Shown here one piece after another: positions 25,901 to 36,983 of a stretch of DNA of 64,000 nucleotides. The position numbers and the translations under genes were made by a program. Below the pieces are notes generated by a model. That model searched no databases. It had not been told where the DNA came from and worked only from the letters and a program-made list of their open reading frames with translations. This stretch comes from Sphagnum compactum (lineage: Eukaryota; Bryophyta; Sphagnopsida; Sphagnales). Positions within the stretch are counted from its first letter, which is position 1. Each line of letters opens with the position of its first letter. Location of the stretch: NCBI GenBank assembly GCA_965153455.1, contig OZ234493.1, positions 25,844,213 through 25,908,212 on the forward strand, given 5' to 3'.

Positions 25901-27190
25901 AGTATCAAGAGGGTTACAAGGGATCATGATTCTTTGGGAGAGATAATGGAATAAGAGTTTTTGATGCATGGGAATGATTTAACTTCATTAGTATATTTAC
26001 ATTGTAGATGTCTTTAATTTGTTTGGTATCAATTTTAAGGACTTTGAAGTTGTGACATTCTCAATTTTCAATACCCACTAAATGTTATTGAGTTGTTTCC
26101 CAATTTCTAGCACCAATTTGTCATATCAATGTTATAAAATTGCCAACAAAGATGAAGTATTGAAACCGAAAACCTATCTAACCAGGCAAATATAATAGGT
26201 AGTTGATTTCAAGACACATATTTGAAAACCAACCCATATGCAAAATAATTGGTTATTACCCTAAAAATTATCAAATAAATTGGTAATTACAAAAATGATT
26301 ATGATAGTGAAATTGATAATCAATAGGTTTTGTTTTGTTGAGAATCTTGATAATTCATGGATGAAAGTATACATTTCATGATCCTTCTTAGCATAAATGA
26401 AAAATAGCCATAAAAATAAGATTTAATGTGTTAAATTTAAAAATATTATTTATTACAATGATCAATATGAACATTTTTTTGATTTTATAATAATCATATG
26501 AAAGAATCACATGATAAATATGCATGTTGATTTTTAAGAATGCAAATAGATGCAAGTAGATGTGCTTTTTTTAATTCATTGGTATGATAATTTTATTTTT
26601 GGGCAAAATGACATGTTATCCTAACATTGTTGGTTCATTGTATCTTATTTGCACTCATTTATTTCACTTAGTAAATGAAATATAGATTTTTTTAACTTTT
26701 TAAATTTAGGCTTGGATAAAATGTATTGATGTACTTTCAATCTCTAATGTAAAAGTAATTAATATATCAAACAAGTAATATAAAATATGTTTGAATATCA
26801 TATAACTATTTTAAAACATATTTTTAATCTATTTCTATTATACTAATGTTTTTCAAATTTTGTATACAACTTACTATAAATGCAATGGTTCCAATATTGG
26901 TTTAACAATAACAATTGAAGAGGTTTTGATTCTACTTTCTTACATTTATATGTCAAAGACATGATTTTATGAAAGTGTGTGTGTTTTGTATTACTTTTTG
27001 TGTATACTTGATTGCGCTTGCACCTTGATACCTTATGTGGTCCAAAAATAAATAAAAAATAAGAACTGACTTGGCCAATTATGAAAATTCCATTAACTTG
27101 GCAACATAGGTGTTCAACAAATGTTTATACTTTCAAGCATATGTACTTGACAGACATATATTAAAAATAAAAAACATATTTGAAGCCTAT
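22930..27190. other. Intergenic sequence without recognised gene
   Basis: The region is moderately to strongly AT-rich. Short overlapping minus-strand ORFs at 24936-25556 look somewhat codon-like but match no family I recognise and are interrupted by stops. A segment at about 24205 (GTGCCCTTCAAATACA) is shared with about 18345. No RNA gene was recognised. Confidence 0.5.
24124..24147. repeat. 24-bp perfect palindrome
   Basis: The half-site CCTACAAAGAGG is followed at once by its exact reverse complement CCTCTTTGTAGG, with no spacer. Confidence 0.9.
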
Positions 27191-27265
27191 AATCCTTATA
27201 CTTTTAGCAAACTTAGGCCCTTTAAGCATGGACAGAGATTTGGATTATTTTTATGAAAGGGCATG

Positions 27266-28100
27266 TGTCGCAACACCACTTTGAGGCAAAGTGTGAGGAT
27301 GAAACTCACACTCCCAAAAAAGTGAGAACTTGGAGTCCTCCGGGACTCCCGAAAATTCAGAGCTTGATTGCAGGGATCAAAACACTTTGTATTGAGATGT
27401 TCTTTATACCGTTGGAAAGGTCTTGAAGTGTAGATGTTGAAAATGGCCTCGCATGAGCCATTCGGACATCTGCAGCACAAGTTATGGTCGAAAGAAGGGT
27501 CGAGAGTCAAACTGGTAGTTTGACTTCTGACCACTAAAAGTCAGGAATCGACCCGATCCCGGTGCGTGCAGATGAAGTGCGACACATCGTTGGAAAGCTC
27601 TTGAGGAAAGCTACAAGATTGCTTCAGACCTCATCCCAATCGGAGGTTTGAACTGGGAGTTATGAGCTTCCAAAGTCCCGGGAGTCCAAACCGGAACAGT
27701 TTCGGGACTCCTCCTTGGGAGTCCCGGGACAAAAAGTGATTCGGATGCGGGTGCCGTGGGCGAACGTAAAAAATACTATATAGGGGAAGGTGGTGGCTTC
27801 CCCCGAGTTCGGGCCGCGGTGAATCTTGTGAGTCCAGAGTTACCCATGGCTTGTTCTAGCACCAAGGGTGCTTCAGAAAGTGAACTAACCAACTTGTTGG
27901 TTGGTTTTGATGCAGGTTCGAGTAAGTAAGTAAGCTTGTCACTCTTCCTTGTCCCATCCCGAGGCTTCAACACGCCCCTTTACCCCTTTTAGTGCTGAAG
28001 GCTGGGAGCGTGCCTCAAGTCCCTCACTTTTCCGCAACTTGAACAAGTTAGCCCCATCTTTGGACTCATTAGGGACTTGGGAGCGCGTTAGCATGCATAA
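27266..28100 (+). mobile_element. GC-rich solo-LTR-like island
   Basis: This GC-richer block of about 0.8 kb is sharply bounded by AT-rich DNA. It contains two copies of TTGGAAAG(G/C)TCTTGA (27412 and 27590), several copies of the palindromic GTCCCGGGA(G/C) motif (27675 and 27721), and a TATA-like TACTATATAGGGG at 27773-27785 followed by a GC-rich leader. Promoter-bearing islands of this kind without coding sequence are typical of solo LTRs of plant Ty3-type elements. A TG start near 27266 is possible. The 3' end and the target duplication were not found, so the identity is inferred. Confidence 0.4.
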
Positions 28101-28109
28101 TGGGTATGC

Positions 28110-31030
28110 AAAAGTTTAATGCCCACTAGACGTAAAGTTGAGCATGTGCATTGATGAGCATATTCATTGGCATGTTTTTGCAAGTACAAAACACACATGT
28201 GAGTTTATTTACACATACACAACTTACAAATTTGTTTTGAACATTTGAACTATTGGAGAAATTTCCACATAATGTTACATCAATGACTAACTACCAAAAT
28301 TGTACCTTACATGATGGAAGAAGATAAGATGTTGGAGATACTAATGCCCAAAGTTGTTGATGCCATAACGTTTTTTGATGTTGGCCTTTTTGTTTGATTC
28401 ATTCTTAATATTGCAAAATTGCATGTGGAAACAAAAGGGATATTTTCGTTTCTTATGTCCTCATTAAGTTATTTAAATGTATAAGAATGTAATTAAGTTT
28501 TCTTAAAATGTTGATTTTCATTAGCAAAAGTTAGCCTAATATCCTTAGACATGGTTTGGTTGTATATGTAATTTTTTGAAATTAAGTTAAATTCCAAAAG
28601 AATTTTCCTTAATGAAATGAAAACATTATAATTCTTAAAAATAATTAGTAGTTTAAATAATAATAATAATCAATGCATTTGAACCATTTGAAAATGAAGA
28701 AAAAACCATAGTGAACCACATTTTTGATGGTTGACTTTCATTCACACAAACAAATATCCTAGCATTGCTTAACACAATGTTACAAAATCACTTGTGAATT
28801 CTAAAACATTAGAACAAAATTTTAACATCACTTTAACCAACAAAATGTGTGGCACATACTTGAAAAATCGTCTACATAATAGATTTAAAGAACAATCAAG
28901 CATGCAAACACTCTCACATTGATCAAAATCACATTGAGACTTTTGTCATTCAATTCAACATTATGTCTTTTGGTTTATTTCCTCACTACATAAACCAAAG
29001 GCAAAAATTCATCAATTCATCAACAATTAGATTTAGACTCATGCACACCTACATTGTCCTTCATTGACCTACCATAAAAATCCCCAAACAAATCCACAAA
29101 AAGCCAACCTTGTTAATGTTAAAACCACTAGCTTCTTTTCCTATATGTGTTCCTTTAACTTTCTACCAACTCCTCTCAAGTTTAAATACACATTAAAAAC
29201 TACCATCCCATGCATCAAGAAGGTAGAATTGTTCACATAAAGAAACTTTGCACATTCATCATCATCTTTCTTTTCCCTTGGGTACTACCCTTTTTTATAA
29301 CAACACCCCAACACACTCCATAATAACTACATTGTGCCTAGCCTCTCCCCCACACATTATAACTCACATCCCTTATTTTGTTTCCTTCCACTCCCTTGTT
29401 CATATATAGCCATTTTTTCCTAGGTCCATCTAAATGAAGCTTCTTTTCCAAGCTTATTTAGCCAATTTCTTTAACAAGCTTTGCATCTTCAAGGTTGAAA
29501 CTTGAAGTAATTACATGTTATAAAAAATGTGAATTTCAATCCATAAAAAGGACTTCCAAAATGTTCTAAAAAAGGCAAAAAAAAATCAACATGATTAGGG
29601 CAACAACCCCAATTCCTAGCCTAACACCAAAAAAACCAACCTACTTTGGTGTTACATCTTCACCAAATATTTTTTGCCTTTTCCAAGAAACATCAAGGTT
29701 TACAATTTGATTCTTAAAAATGTTTTTGTGAAGATGTGGAGCTTCGATTGTGTGCAAGTAGGCATTGTAAAAGGCTTTCCTTTAGGTATGTAATATGGGG
29801 TTACCGCACAATGATTAACGAGAAAAATAGTCACTATGAAAGTTTTTAAATGCATTCAATCACGTTTTGGAAGTTTGCATATTAACTTGTTTCCACTTTT
29901 ATCAACCAAGTAATGTTATTGATCATGCATGCTAATTGCATTTCAATTCCAACTTCAAATTTTCTTTTTTGTTTACATTGACAATTTTTCATAGGTTAGT
30001 TGTTGGGACTTACCAAATTTTCTTTCTTTGAAAGCATTTGAAAATACTTTAATTGTTTATTTGAAGTTCATTTGAAAACTAGACATGTTGTAATTACATG
30101 AGTAAGACCAATACATGAGAAACATTCCAAAATGCAAGGGGAGGCTTGGCTAACACTAATGTTTCAATTTTTCAATTTTGTGATGTAACCTTTTAGTGGT
30201 GGTAATCCATAAGATGATTTAACCAAATTTGGTTATAAATAAAATATGGAAGCAAAAGAGCTTTAAACATCCATTTATATTAAAGATCTCGATAAAGTTT
30301 GTAAAACCTAGGATGTAAACAATATGTTTGGGCAAAAGACAAGGTTAGGTGTTGTTGAATTCAAGGTGAACAGTGAAAAAATGAAAAAAAGGTGGAGTGA
30401 AAATTGAAAATGCTCCAATTTCAATGGAGTCCGAATTTTATCCCAAATCTAAACAAATAATGTGTGTGAGATGCATGAGAACATGAACACACTACATCAA
30501 TATGTATCTCAATTCATTTTTTATTTTATTAGATTTCATATGAACTTTGACAAATTTACTATGTTGAAAGTGGCCAACCCCTCAATGAATGGGGATTAGT
30601 TTTTATAGATAAGTGAATTCGTTGATAATTAATTCAAAATAATTACTCAAATTTATTAATAAGTAATTCAATAATAACTAATCAAATTCATTAATAATTT
30701 ATTCATTAAACTACCCTCCTAATTTATAATTAAGCTAAGAACCTAGGTTAGGCACATAACCACCTACATCTTAGCCTTAGCCATTTAAGTTAGGAACCTA
30801 AGCTAGGTTAAACACTTAGGAGCCTAACTTAAAATAAATTAAGAACCTATGTTAAGCTAAACACTTAAAACCTAGCTTAACCTAGCACACTTAACCCAAC
30901 AATTTAGGGTGTATAAAGGTTTAAACACCTCACTTCCCCTCACCTCCATGCTTAAGGAACAATTCTTTACATAATGAACCACTATTTAAATAAATGAAAT
31001 GATTTGTAACCACATATTTTTATTTACATT
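28110..31030. other. AT-rich gene-free spacer
   Basis: No recognisable gene is present. The stretch at 30720-30900 is made of degenerate AACCTAGGTTA/TTAAGCTA repeats that lead into the foldback structure. Confidence 0.55.
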
Positions 31031-31039
31031 TTTTTCTAA

Positions 31040-32630
31040 CCAAAGTGTAAACTGTAATAACTTAAATTTTTAGATTAATTGTAAACTATTTTTAGGTTAA
31101 TGTAAACTACATTAGGTTATTTTAAGCTATTATATGATAAGATTTAAATTAATCTTAAACTATTTTAGGTTATTTTTCCTTGGGTTATTTCCAACTATTC
31201 CACCTTTGGTTATTTTAGGTTATTTTAAGCTATGTTTTTATAAGTTATTCCCCCTTAGGTTATTATTGGTTATTCTAAGTTATTTTACCATAACTTATTT
31301 TAATTATTTTAAACTGAATTGATCTTATTAAATTATTTTAGACTATCTTTAGTTATTTCACCTTAAATTATTTAAAGTGATTTTCAGCTATTTTAGCTTA
31401 GGTTATTTTGAGCTATTTTTCGGTATTCCATTTTAAGCTATTATTAATTATTTCACCCAATGCTATTTTAAACTATTATATGTTAAGGTATTCTTGGCTA
31501 TTTAAGATTATTTCACCTTAGGTTATTTTAATGTATTTTACTTTAGGTTAGTTAAAACTATTTTAGGGTATTCCACCTTAGGTTATTTTCAATTATTTTA
31601 GATTATTCCACCTTAGGCTAATTTTGATTATTATAAAATATTGCACCTTAAGGTAAATTATTTTACTTTAGGTTATTATGAGTTATTTTACCTTAATTTA
31701 GTTTTGGTTGTTTTAGTTTAGTCCATCTTATGATATTATAAGTTATTCTATTTTAAGTTATTATCGATTATTTTATTTTCTGTTATTATTGATTATTCTA
31801 TTTTAAGTTATTATTAGTTATTTTACTTTAGATAATTTCTGTTTATTTTAAGCTACATAACCATAACTTGTTGTAGGCTAGAACCTTAGACTATTATATA
31901 GTATTAAAAAAGTATAATAATTTATATTAACTTAGGATGACAATTTAAAATAATCAATAATAGCCTAGAATAGCTGACAATAACCTTGGGTAAAATAACA
32001 TAGAATAATATTAGGTGAAATAGTTTAAATTAGTTGAAATTAACTTAAGCTACAATAATTTAAAATATCCAAAGGTGGAATAATATCTTAGAATAATTGA
32101 AAATAACTTAGGGCAAAATAATTTGAAATGACATAAGATGGAACATCCTAAAATAATCAAGAATAACTTATAATAGTTAAAGTGGAATTATGATTTAACA
32201 TAACAAAAATATGCTTAGAGTAGATAACTTAAAATAATTTAAGGTGGAATAACCTAGTTTAATTGAAAATAACTTATAGTAGCTAAAGGTGAAATAATTT
32301 AAAATAAACAAGGAAATATTTAGGGTAGATAACTTAAAATAACTTAAGGTGAAATAATGTAGAATAACTTATGGTGGATTAATTTAAAATAAATCAAAAA
32401 ATATAAAATAGCCTAAGGTGGAATAATTTAAAATAATTGAAAATAGCCTAAATTGGAATAACCTAGAATAATTAAAAAAGATTAGGATACAATTATAGTT
32501 TAAAGTGAAATATTAAAAAATAGTTAAAAATCATATAAGGTAAAACAACTTAAAATAATTTAAGATAAAATAACTTATAATAGGTTAGGATATAATAATT
32601 TAAAGTAAAATAACTTAGGATATTTGAAAC
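31040..32630. repeat. Foldback structure: 0.8-kb inverted arms of short degenerate repeats
   Basis: From about 31040 to 31880 the plus strand is a run of degenerate direct repeats based on CCTTAGGTTATTTTA and ATTATTCCACCTTA. From about 31930 to 32630 the same words appear as their complements (TAAAATAACCTAAGG, TAAGGTGGAATAAT). As an example, GTTATTTTCAATTATTTTAG at about 31582 has a close complement near 32080-32110. The strand therefore switches from T-rich to A-rich near 31890. The arms could fold into a long imperfect hairpin. The organisation resembles foldback transposons, whose long terminal repeats are built of short direct repeats, but it could also be an inverted low-complexity satellite. 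No transposase was seen. Confidence 0.8.
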
Positions 32631-33109
32631 AATAACAAAATTATTTATTATACTAATATATTTCAACTAATAATAAATTATGTGAACTAATAATGAAACA
32701 TGATCATTATTACATAGTGACCTTGTTTAAAGTAGATGAATCCAATTCAGTTTTAAAGTCACATAATGATTTAGGCTATTGCACCTCATTTTTGAATGAA
32801 TGAGTGAGGTAGGATTCATGTGTCAAAGCCTGCATTTGTGAGGAAGTGAAATAGCGATAGAAAGACATGTTTCAATTTTCACTGGTAGATCCCAATTTTT
32901 AGTTTTTAGAAAGAACATTTTGAATAGGTTTCAATTGTTTTAAAAGAAAACTTGTTTTTTGAGGTTTTTGGATTGATGTTGAGAGAAGAGGTGTTGAAAG
33001 GTTTGGGTTTGATTTTGGAGGTTTTGGATTATCTACTTAGGGAATTTGAAAGGGAGGTTGTGATACGGTTTTTGGTTTTAATTTTGAGAGGCTTATGAAA
33101 GATTGGGTA

Positions 33110-33350
33110 AACAATAAACTTACCCTAGACAGACCCCTGCTGACCTCTCCTGAAACCCTAGGCAAACCTGAAGACCTAAGAAGACCCTATACATATCCCC
33201 TAACTTTTTAAAGCCCTAAACATACCTTAAGACCTTGGACAAACCCCTTGACATTAGACAAACCCCCTAATATTTGGATAGACCTTCTATGACTTGGGCA
33301 TACCTTTAAGACCTAGGTAGACCCTCTAGGACTTCGACAAACCCATTTTC
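33110..33350. repeat. Degenerate minisatellite, units of about 20-25 bp
   Basis: Variants of GACCT(T/A)GGACAAACCCC recur about ten times with imperfect spacing (for example ACCTTGGACAAACCCC at 33232, ACATTAGACAAACCCCC at 33250, ACCTAGGTAGACCCTC at 33311 and ACTTCGACAAACCC at 33331). Only short, poorly kept frames cross it. Confidence 0.65.
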
Positions 33351-33668
33351 ACATGTTTATTTCTTTTTTGGCAAACCCATACTTTCTCTCAAGTTTTTTT
33401 TAGTGACTGCCACTGTTTGACACAAGAACATGGTCCCTTAGTGGAAGCACACTAAAATGCCAAGGTAGCATGAAAAAATAAAGCCTTGTAAAGCACTCAT
33501 GGAGTCTTTACACCTTAGCACAATGGCAACCATGTATAACATCCATTTTGGGAAATAATATAGTAAGTGCAGAGAACACATAATCTCGTTGATACCTTGT
33601 GCAGCATGGAATGTTGTTTATGCTTCTAAAAACAATGTACCCAAGCTTTTAACTCCAAGAAGAAATAT

Positions 33669-33911
33669 TCAAGCCTGTTGTGAGACACACTTGAAAGAGT
33701 TAAAAAAACATAGACGTCCAATGAAGAAGACTCCAAGAAGGTGATTTTGTAGTGCAATGAACTTTGAGCAAATAGAAAACCATTGATGACCACACCTCAA
33801 AAAACGTTTTAAAGAGGCAACAATCTTCATAAATGGTACAAAAGTCACACTTGTAATCAATATTTCAACACAATAGGAAATAATTCGCGTAGCGATTAGA
33901 GGTCCAAGCAA
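33669..33911 (-). pseudogene. Possible fragment of a Ty3-type reverse transcriptase
   Basis: A minus-strand frame contains PFMKIVASLKRFLRCGHQWF and then a C and L pattern. This resembles the end of Ty3/gypsy reverse transcriptase, which has the pattern F-x-K-I-A-x-P-L-x-x-L-L, then W, then C-x-x-A-F-x-x-L-K. No further polymerase or integrase blocks could be followed on either side. The match is suggestive only and may be chance in low-complexity sequence. Confidence 0.28.
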
Positions 33912-34149
33912 TGTATGAACTTTGAATCATAAGGTATCAACTGAAAATCTAGAGAAGTTCATGTCAAAGGCTGGAATGTTGAACATTCAGAATTACATCC
34001 ATGGATGAATAATTCCAAACAAATAATGAGATTAGAGATGTTTTATTAGTGGCCCAGGTTGGCATTACCCAACAAGAACACGAGGTCAAAGTTGCAAATC
34101 TCAAGCAAGCTAAAGATTTGACTGTAAATCTTTGAGGAGGAGTTCCAAA

Positions 34150-34345
34150 CAGAAATAAAATGAATTTTTGATCTAGACTAGCTAAAAGTCTCCAAATTTT
34201 CCAAAGTCCTACAAGTCTATAAAAGTTTCCAAAATAGAATAGAAGCCTCCAGAAGTAGAATAAAATATTCCAGAAAAAACTAAGAAATTTCCAGAAATAA
34301 AATAGAGGTTTCAAAAGTGAAATCAAAGTTTCCAAATTGAAAATC
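34150..34345. repeat. Low-complexity degenerate repeat (TTTCCAGAAATAGAATA-like)
   Basis: Variants of AAGTTTCCAAAATAGAATAG and CCAGAAGTAGAATAAAATAT recur about seven times at about 25-bp steps. A minus-strand ORF over it is a run of F/W/Y/L residues caused by the repeat. Confidence 0.6.
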
Positions 34346-35052
34346 TCTACAAGAGTCACACCCTGGACCCTAAAAGTCCTCACCTGAAATTCTCCATTCC
34401 ATCTGAAATGATCCCTAGACATAAATAAACCCTAAAAATCTCCATCTGATCTAGTAGGTGGAGAGGCTAGGTAACCTAGATAAGTAGGTAGGATGACCCC
34501 TAAGTAACCCCCCTAGGCAGAGTTGCAATTTAGAAGAAATGGCCCCATTCATGGGTTGAAATGAGTTTGGGTACTTGTTATTGAAAAGAGACACAGGACA
34601 CTGGTTGAATTTAAGGATCTCTTCTGTAAGGTAGCTTCTCACAACAAGAGGGGGTTCAGGAACTTGATGTTCTCCTTGTGCTTCACCTTCTTAGGTGGTT
34701 TTTTTGTTTTCTTGGACGTGGGTCCTTCCATTTTGTTCCTTGTATTCCCCCCCCCCCCTTTTTTTTGGGGTGCTTTGTTTTATTTATGATTGGCAGGGAT
34801 TCGTCATCACACATAGGTATCTCCTATATATAACCTAAAGAACCTATTGATCATATCTTAAAAAGTAATAATTTATTTTTCCAAAATTTGGTGATCACAA
34901 ACCCAAAGAACACTCAATTTTTTGCAGTTTTGAGAAATTTTTTGGGCTTATTATCAAAAAGTTGTCCCAAAAGCTAGAAAGGCTGTGCACATGTACACAA
35001 GTTAACTGAGCCAGGCAGTAAACCTCTTGGGCATACAACTAATGTGAGCATT

Positions 35053-35220
35053 GAGCAATAGGGCTGATGCACAAGGTTGCCCTTGTTTTTTCATGGCTCA
35101 GCCAGCTATGTTTGTCATTGGCGAATGACGGATGTAGAGGCTGAGCAACAGGGCTGAAGAGCAAGGTTGCCCTTGTTGCTTGACAGCTGAGGTAGCGATG
35201 TTTGTAGTCCCAAAGTTTGT
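35053..35220. repeat. 90-bp tandem duplication
   Basis: GAGCAATAGGGCTGATGCAC at 35053 recurs as GAGCAACAGGGCTGAAGAGC at 35143. Both continue AAGGTTGCCCTTGTT and later GCTATGTTTGT/GCGATGTTTGT. Confidence 0.85.
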
Positions 35221-36524
35221 TTATTCCCTTCCAACCAATGAGTTTTGTTCATTCTAGAGGGAAGCAGAGTGGACATGCAAGTCAGCCCACACAAGAACCT
35301 CTGAGCAGAACAAAAATGAAGTTTCCGCTAACATAAATGACTAACATTTTAATTCTGGGTGTAGTTTGAGGGATCTCCCCCAGCAGAAGAACCCAAGGGG
35401 TTGTGCCAGGGGTAGATCCTTCTATTTTTAAAGGTTCCTGCATTCCGCTAAAAGGACAGTAGTTTATGTACGCCAATGTTCCTGTACTCATGGGTTCTCC
35501 CCAAACTACGCCACTCAAGTGTTCACACGTTCACACCTTCAGATGGCCCTCCCTCAAGAGAACCCACTTGTACAGTAACCTCCCCAACAACATTATGCTG
35601 CCTTTTTGTGGCTGAGCAGACATGTGTCCTTATCATTTGAGGCCTGCCCTTTGTTTTAAGACACCCTAGCTAGGGCTCATACACCAAAAAAAAATGGACC
35701 CACCAAGGGTTTTCCTTTTACGTTTTGTGATATCAAAAATTTCCTGAAAATTTCAAAAAATTTAAAATTTCAAGAGTTTAAAAAATTTCCAAGATTTTCC
35801 AAATTTTTGTGTGGAAAAGATGACAAAATTCGTCCCCCGGATAAAACAAAGGCCCCTTCCCCCCTTGGGGACCTTATGCGGTCGGGGAATGGCCTCAACC
35901 TGGCTGGTGCCTTACCCCGTACACCAAAAGGAAATGCCCCCCTGCACGCTGGGCTCCTTACTCCGGACACTAAAAGAAACTGAAGAGGCGGAATGGGGGC
36001 CTCCTTGCGAGCAGAAGGGACGGACAGCAGACTAGTCTAGGGAACGGGCAACTTCCGCTGCTGTTTCTGGAAAGACTTGCAAGGACAGAATCATCTCTCT
36101 CGCGCTCGCTCGCTCTCACACACACACACAATCTCCCTCTTTTCTTCCTCACAGAGAGATTCTTCACCAGAGGAAGAGGACCCGAAGCACCGAACAAAAC
36201 GCAACCGATCGCTTGTCGTTTCATCAGATCACTTGTCGTGACCGACGTTACCGAGAATATACGGATCCAACCGGGAGGCACAGAGGAAAGCAGGGAGCTG
36301 ATGCAGCAGAAAAAAAAAGTCTCATCTCATCTGATCTACTACGTACGTGGCCGATGCACAATAAGTCGTCGCAGTTTCGAAAGACATCCCTTCTTCTTCT
36401 TCTTCTGGTGGACTTAATGGTTTGACATCGAACGCACGCACCTTTTCCTTTTACTCGAAACCAAGGATTTGAAGCTACGAAATGGCGGCTTAAGGATTTC
36501 CAGAAGCTACCAATTTAGGTCAAC

Positions 36525-36623
36525 GAGGATTTTGATCAGAATCTACCAAAGCTCGACAAGGATTTTAATCAGAAGCTACCAAAGCTCGACGAGGATTCTG
36601 ATCAGAAGCTACCAAAGCTCGAC
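36525..36623 (+). repeat. 33-bp minisatellite, 3 copies, in the kinase leader region
   Basis: Three adjacent 33-bp units start at 36525, 36558 and 36591, each containing (G/A)AGGATT(T/C)T(G/A)ATCAGA and CTACCAAAGCTCGAC. A diverged partial unit precedes them. The period is a multiple of three, and one frame reads an 11-residue repeat (RILIRSYQSST). That frame has no good ATG and ends before the kinase, so it is probably untranslated leader or promoter. Confidence 0.9.
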
Positions 36624-36714
36624 TGATGATCGAGAGTCGAGAGACAGAGAGAACAGAGATGAGAAGGAGGAGTAAGAGGAGTAGTGCACCACCTTTAATA
36701 GCAGCGGAGATCAC

Positions 36715-36850
36715 GAAGTTACACTGATAGCCAGCAAGGGGCGGAGAAGACGATGACGAAGTTACACTGATAGCCAGCAAGGGGGCGGAGAAGACGATGA
36801 CGAAGTTACACTGACAGCCATCAAGGGGGCGGAGAAGACGATGAAGAATT
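36715..36850 (+). repeat. 43/44-bp minisatellite, 3 copies, in the kinase leader region
   Basis: GAAGTTACACTGA(T/C)AGCCA starts at 36715, 36758 and 36802, each followed by AGGGG(G)CGGAGAAGACGATG. The array ends about 130 bp before the kinase start codon. Whether it is transcribed is unknown. Confidence 0.9.
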
Positions 36851-36983
36851 GCATGCCTAGAGGAGCCATCCAAGGTAAACTCATGATGCAACTGTGCCGG
36901 AAGTTGCAGGAAAGTCGGGATGAGTTGGAGTTTCGATGACGGAGCGAAGAAGAAGTTGTGATGTGTGCTAGGATTTGGGAGGT

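Noticed and set aside
36469-36675. 68-codon ORF with 11-residue repeats upstream of the kinase
   Set aside because: The frame has no good ATG and is simply the 33-bp minisatellite read in one frame.
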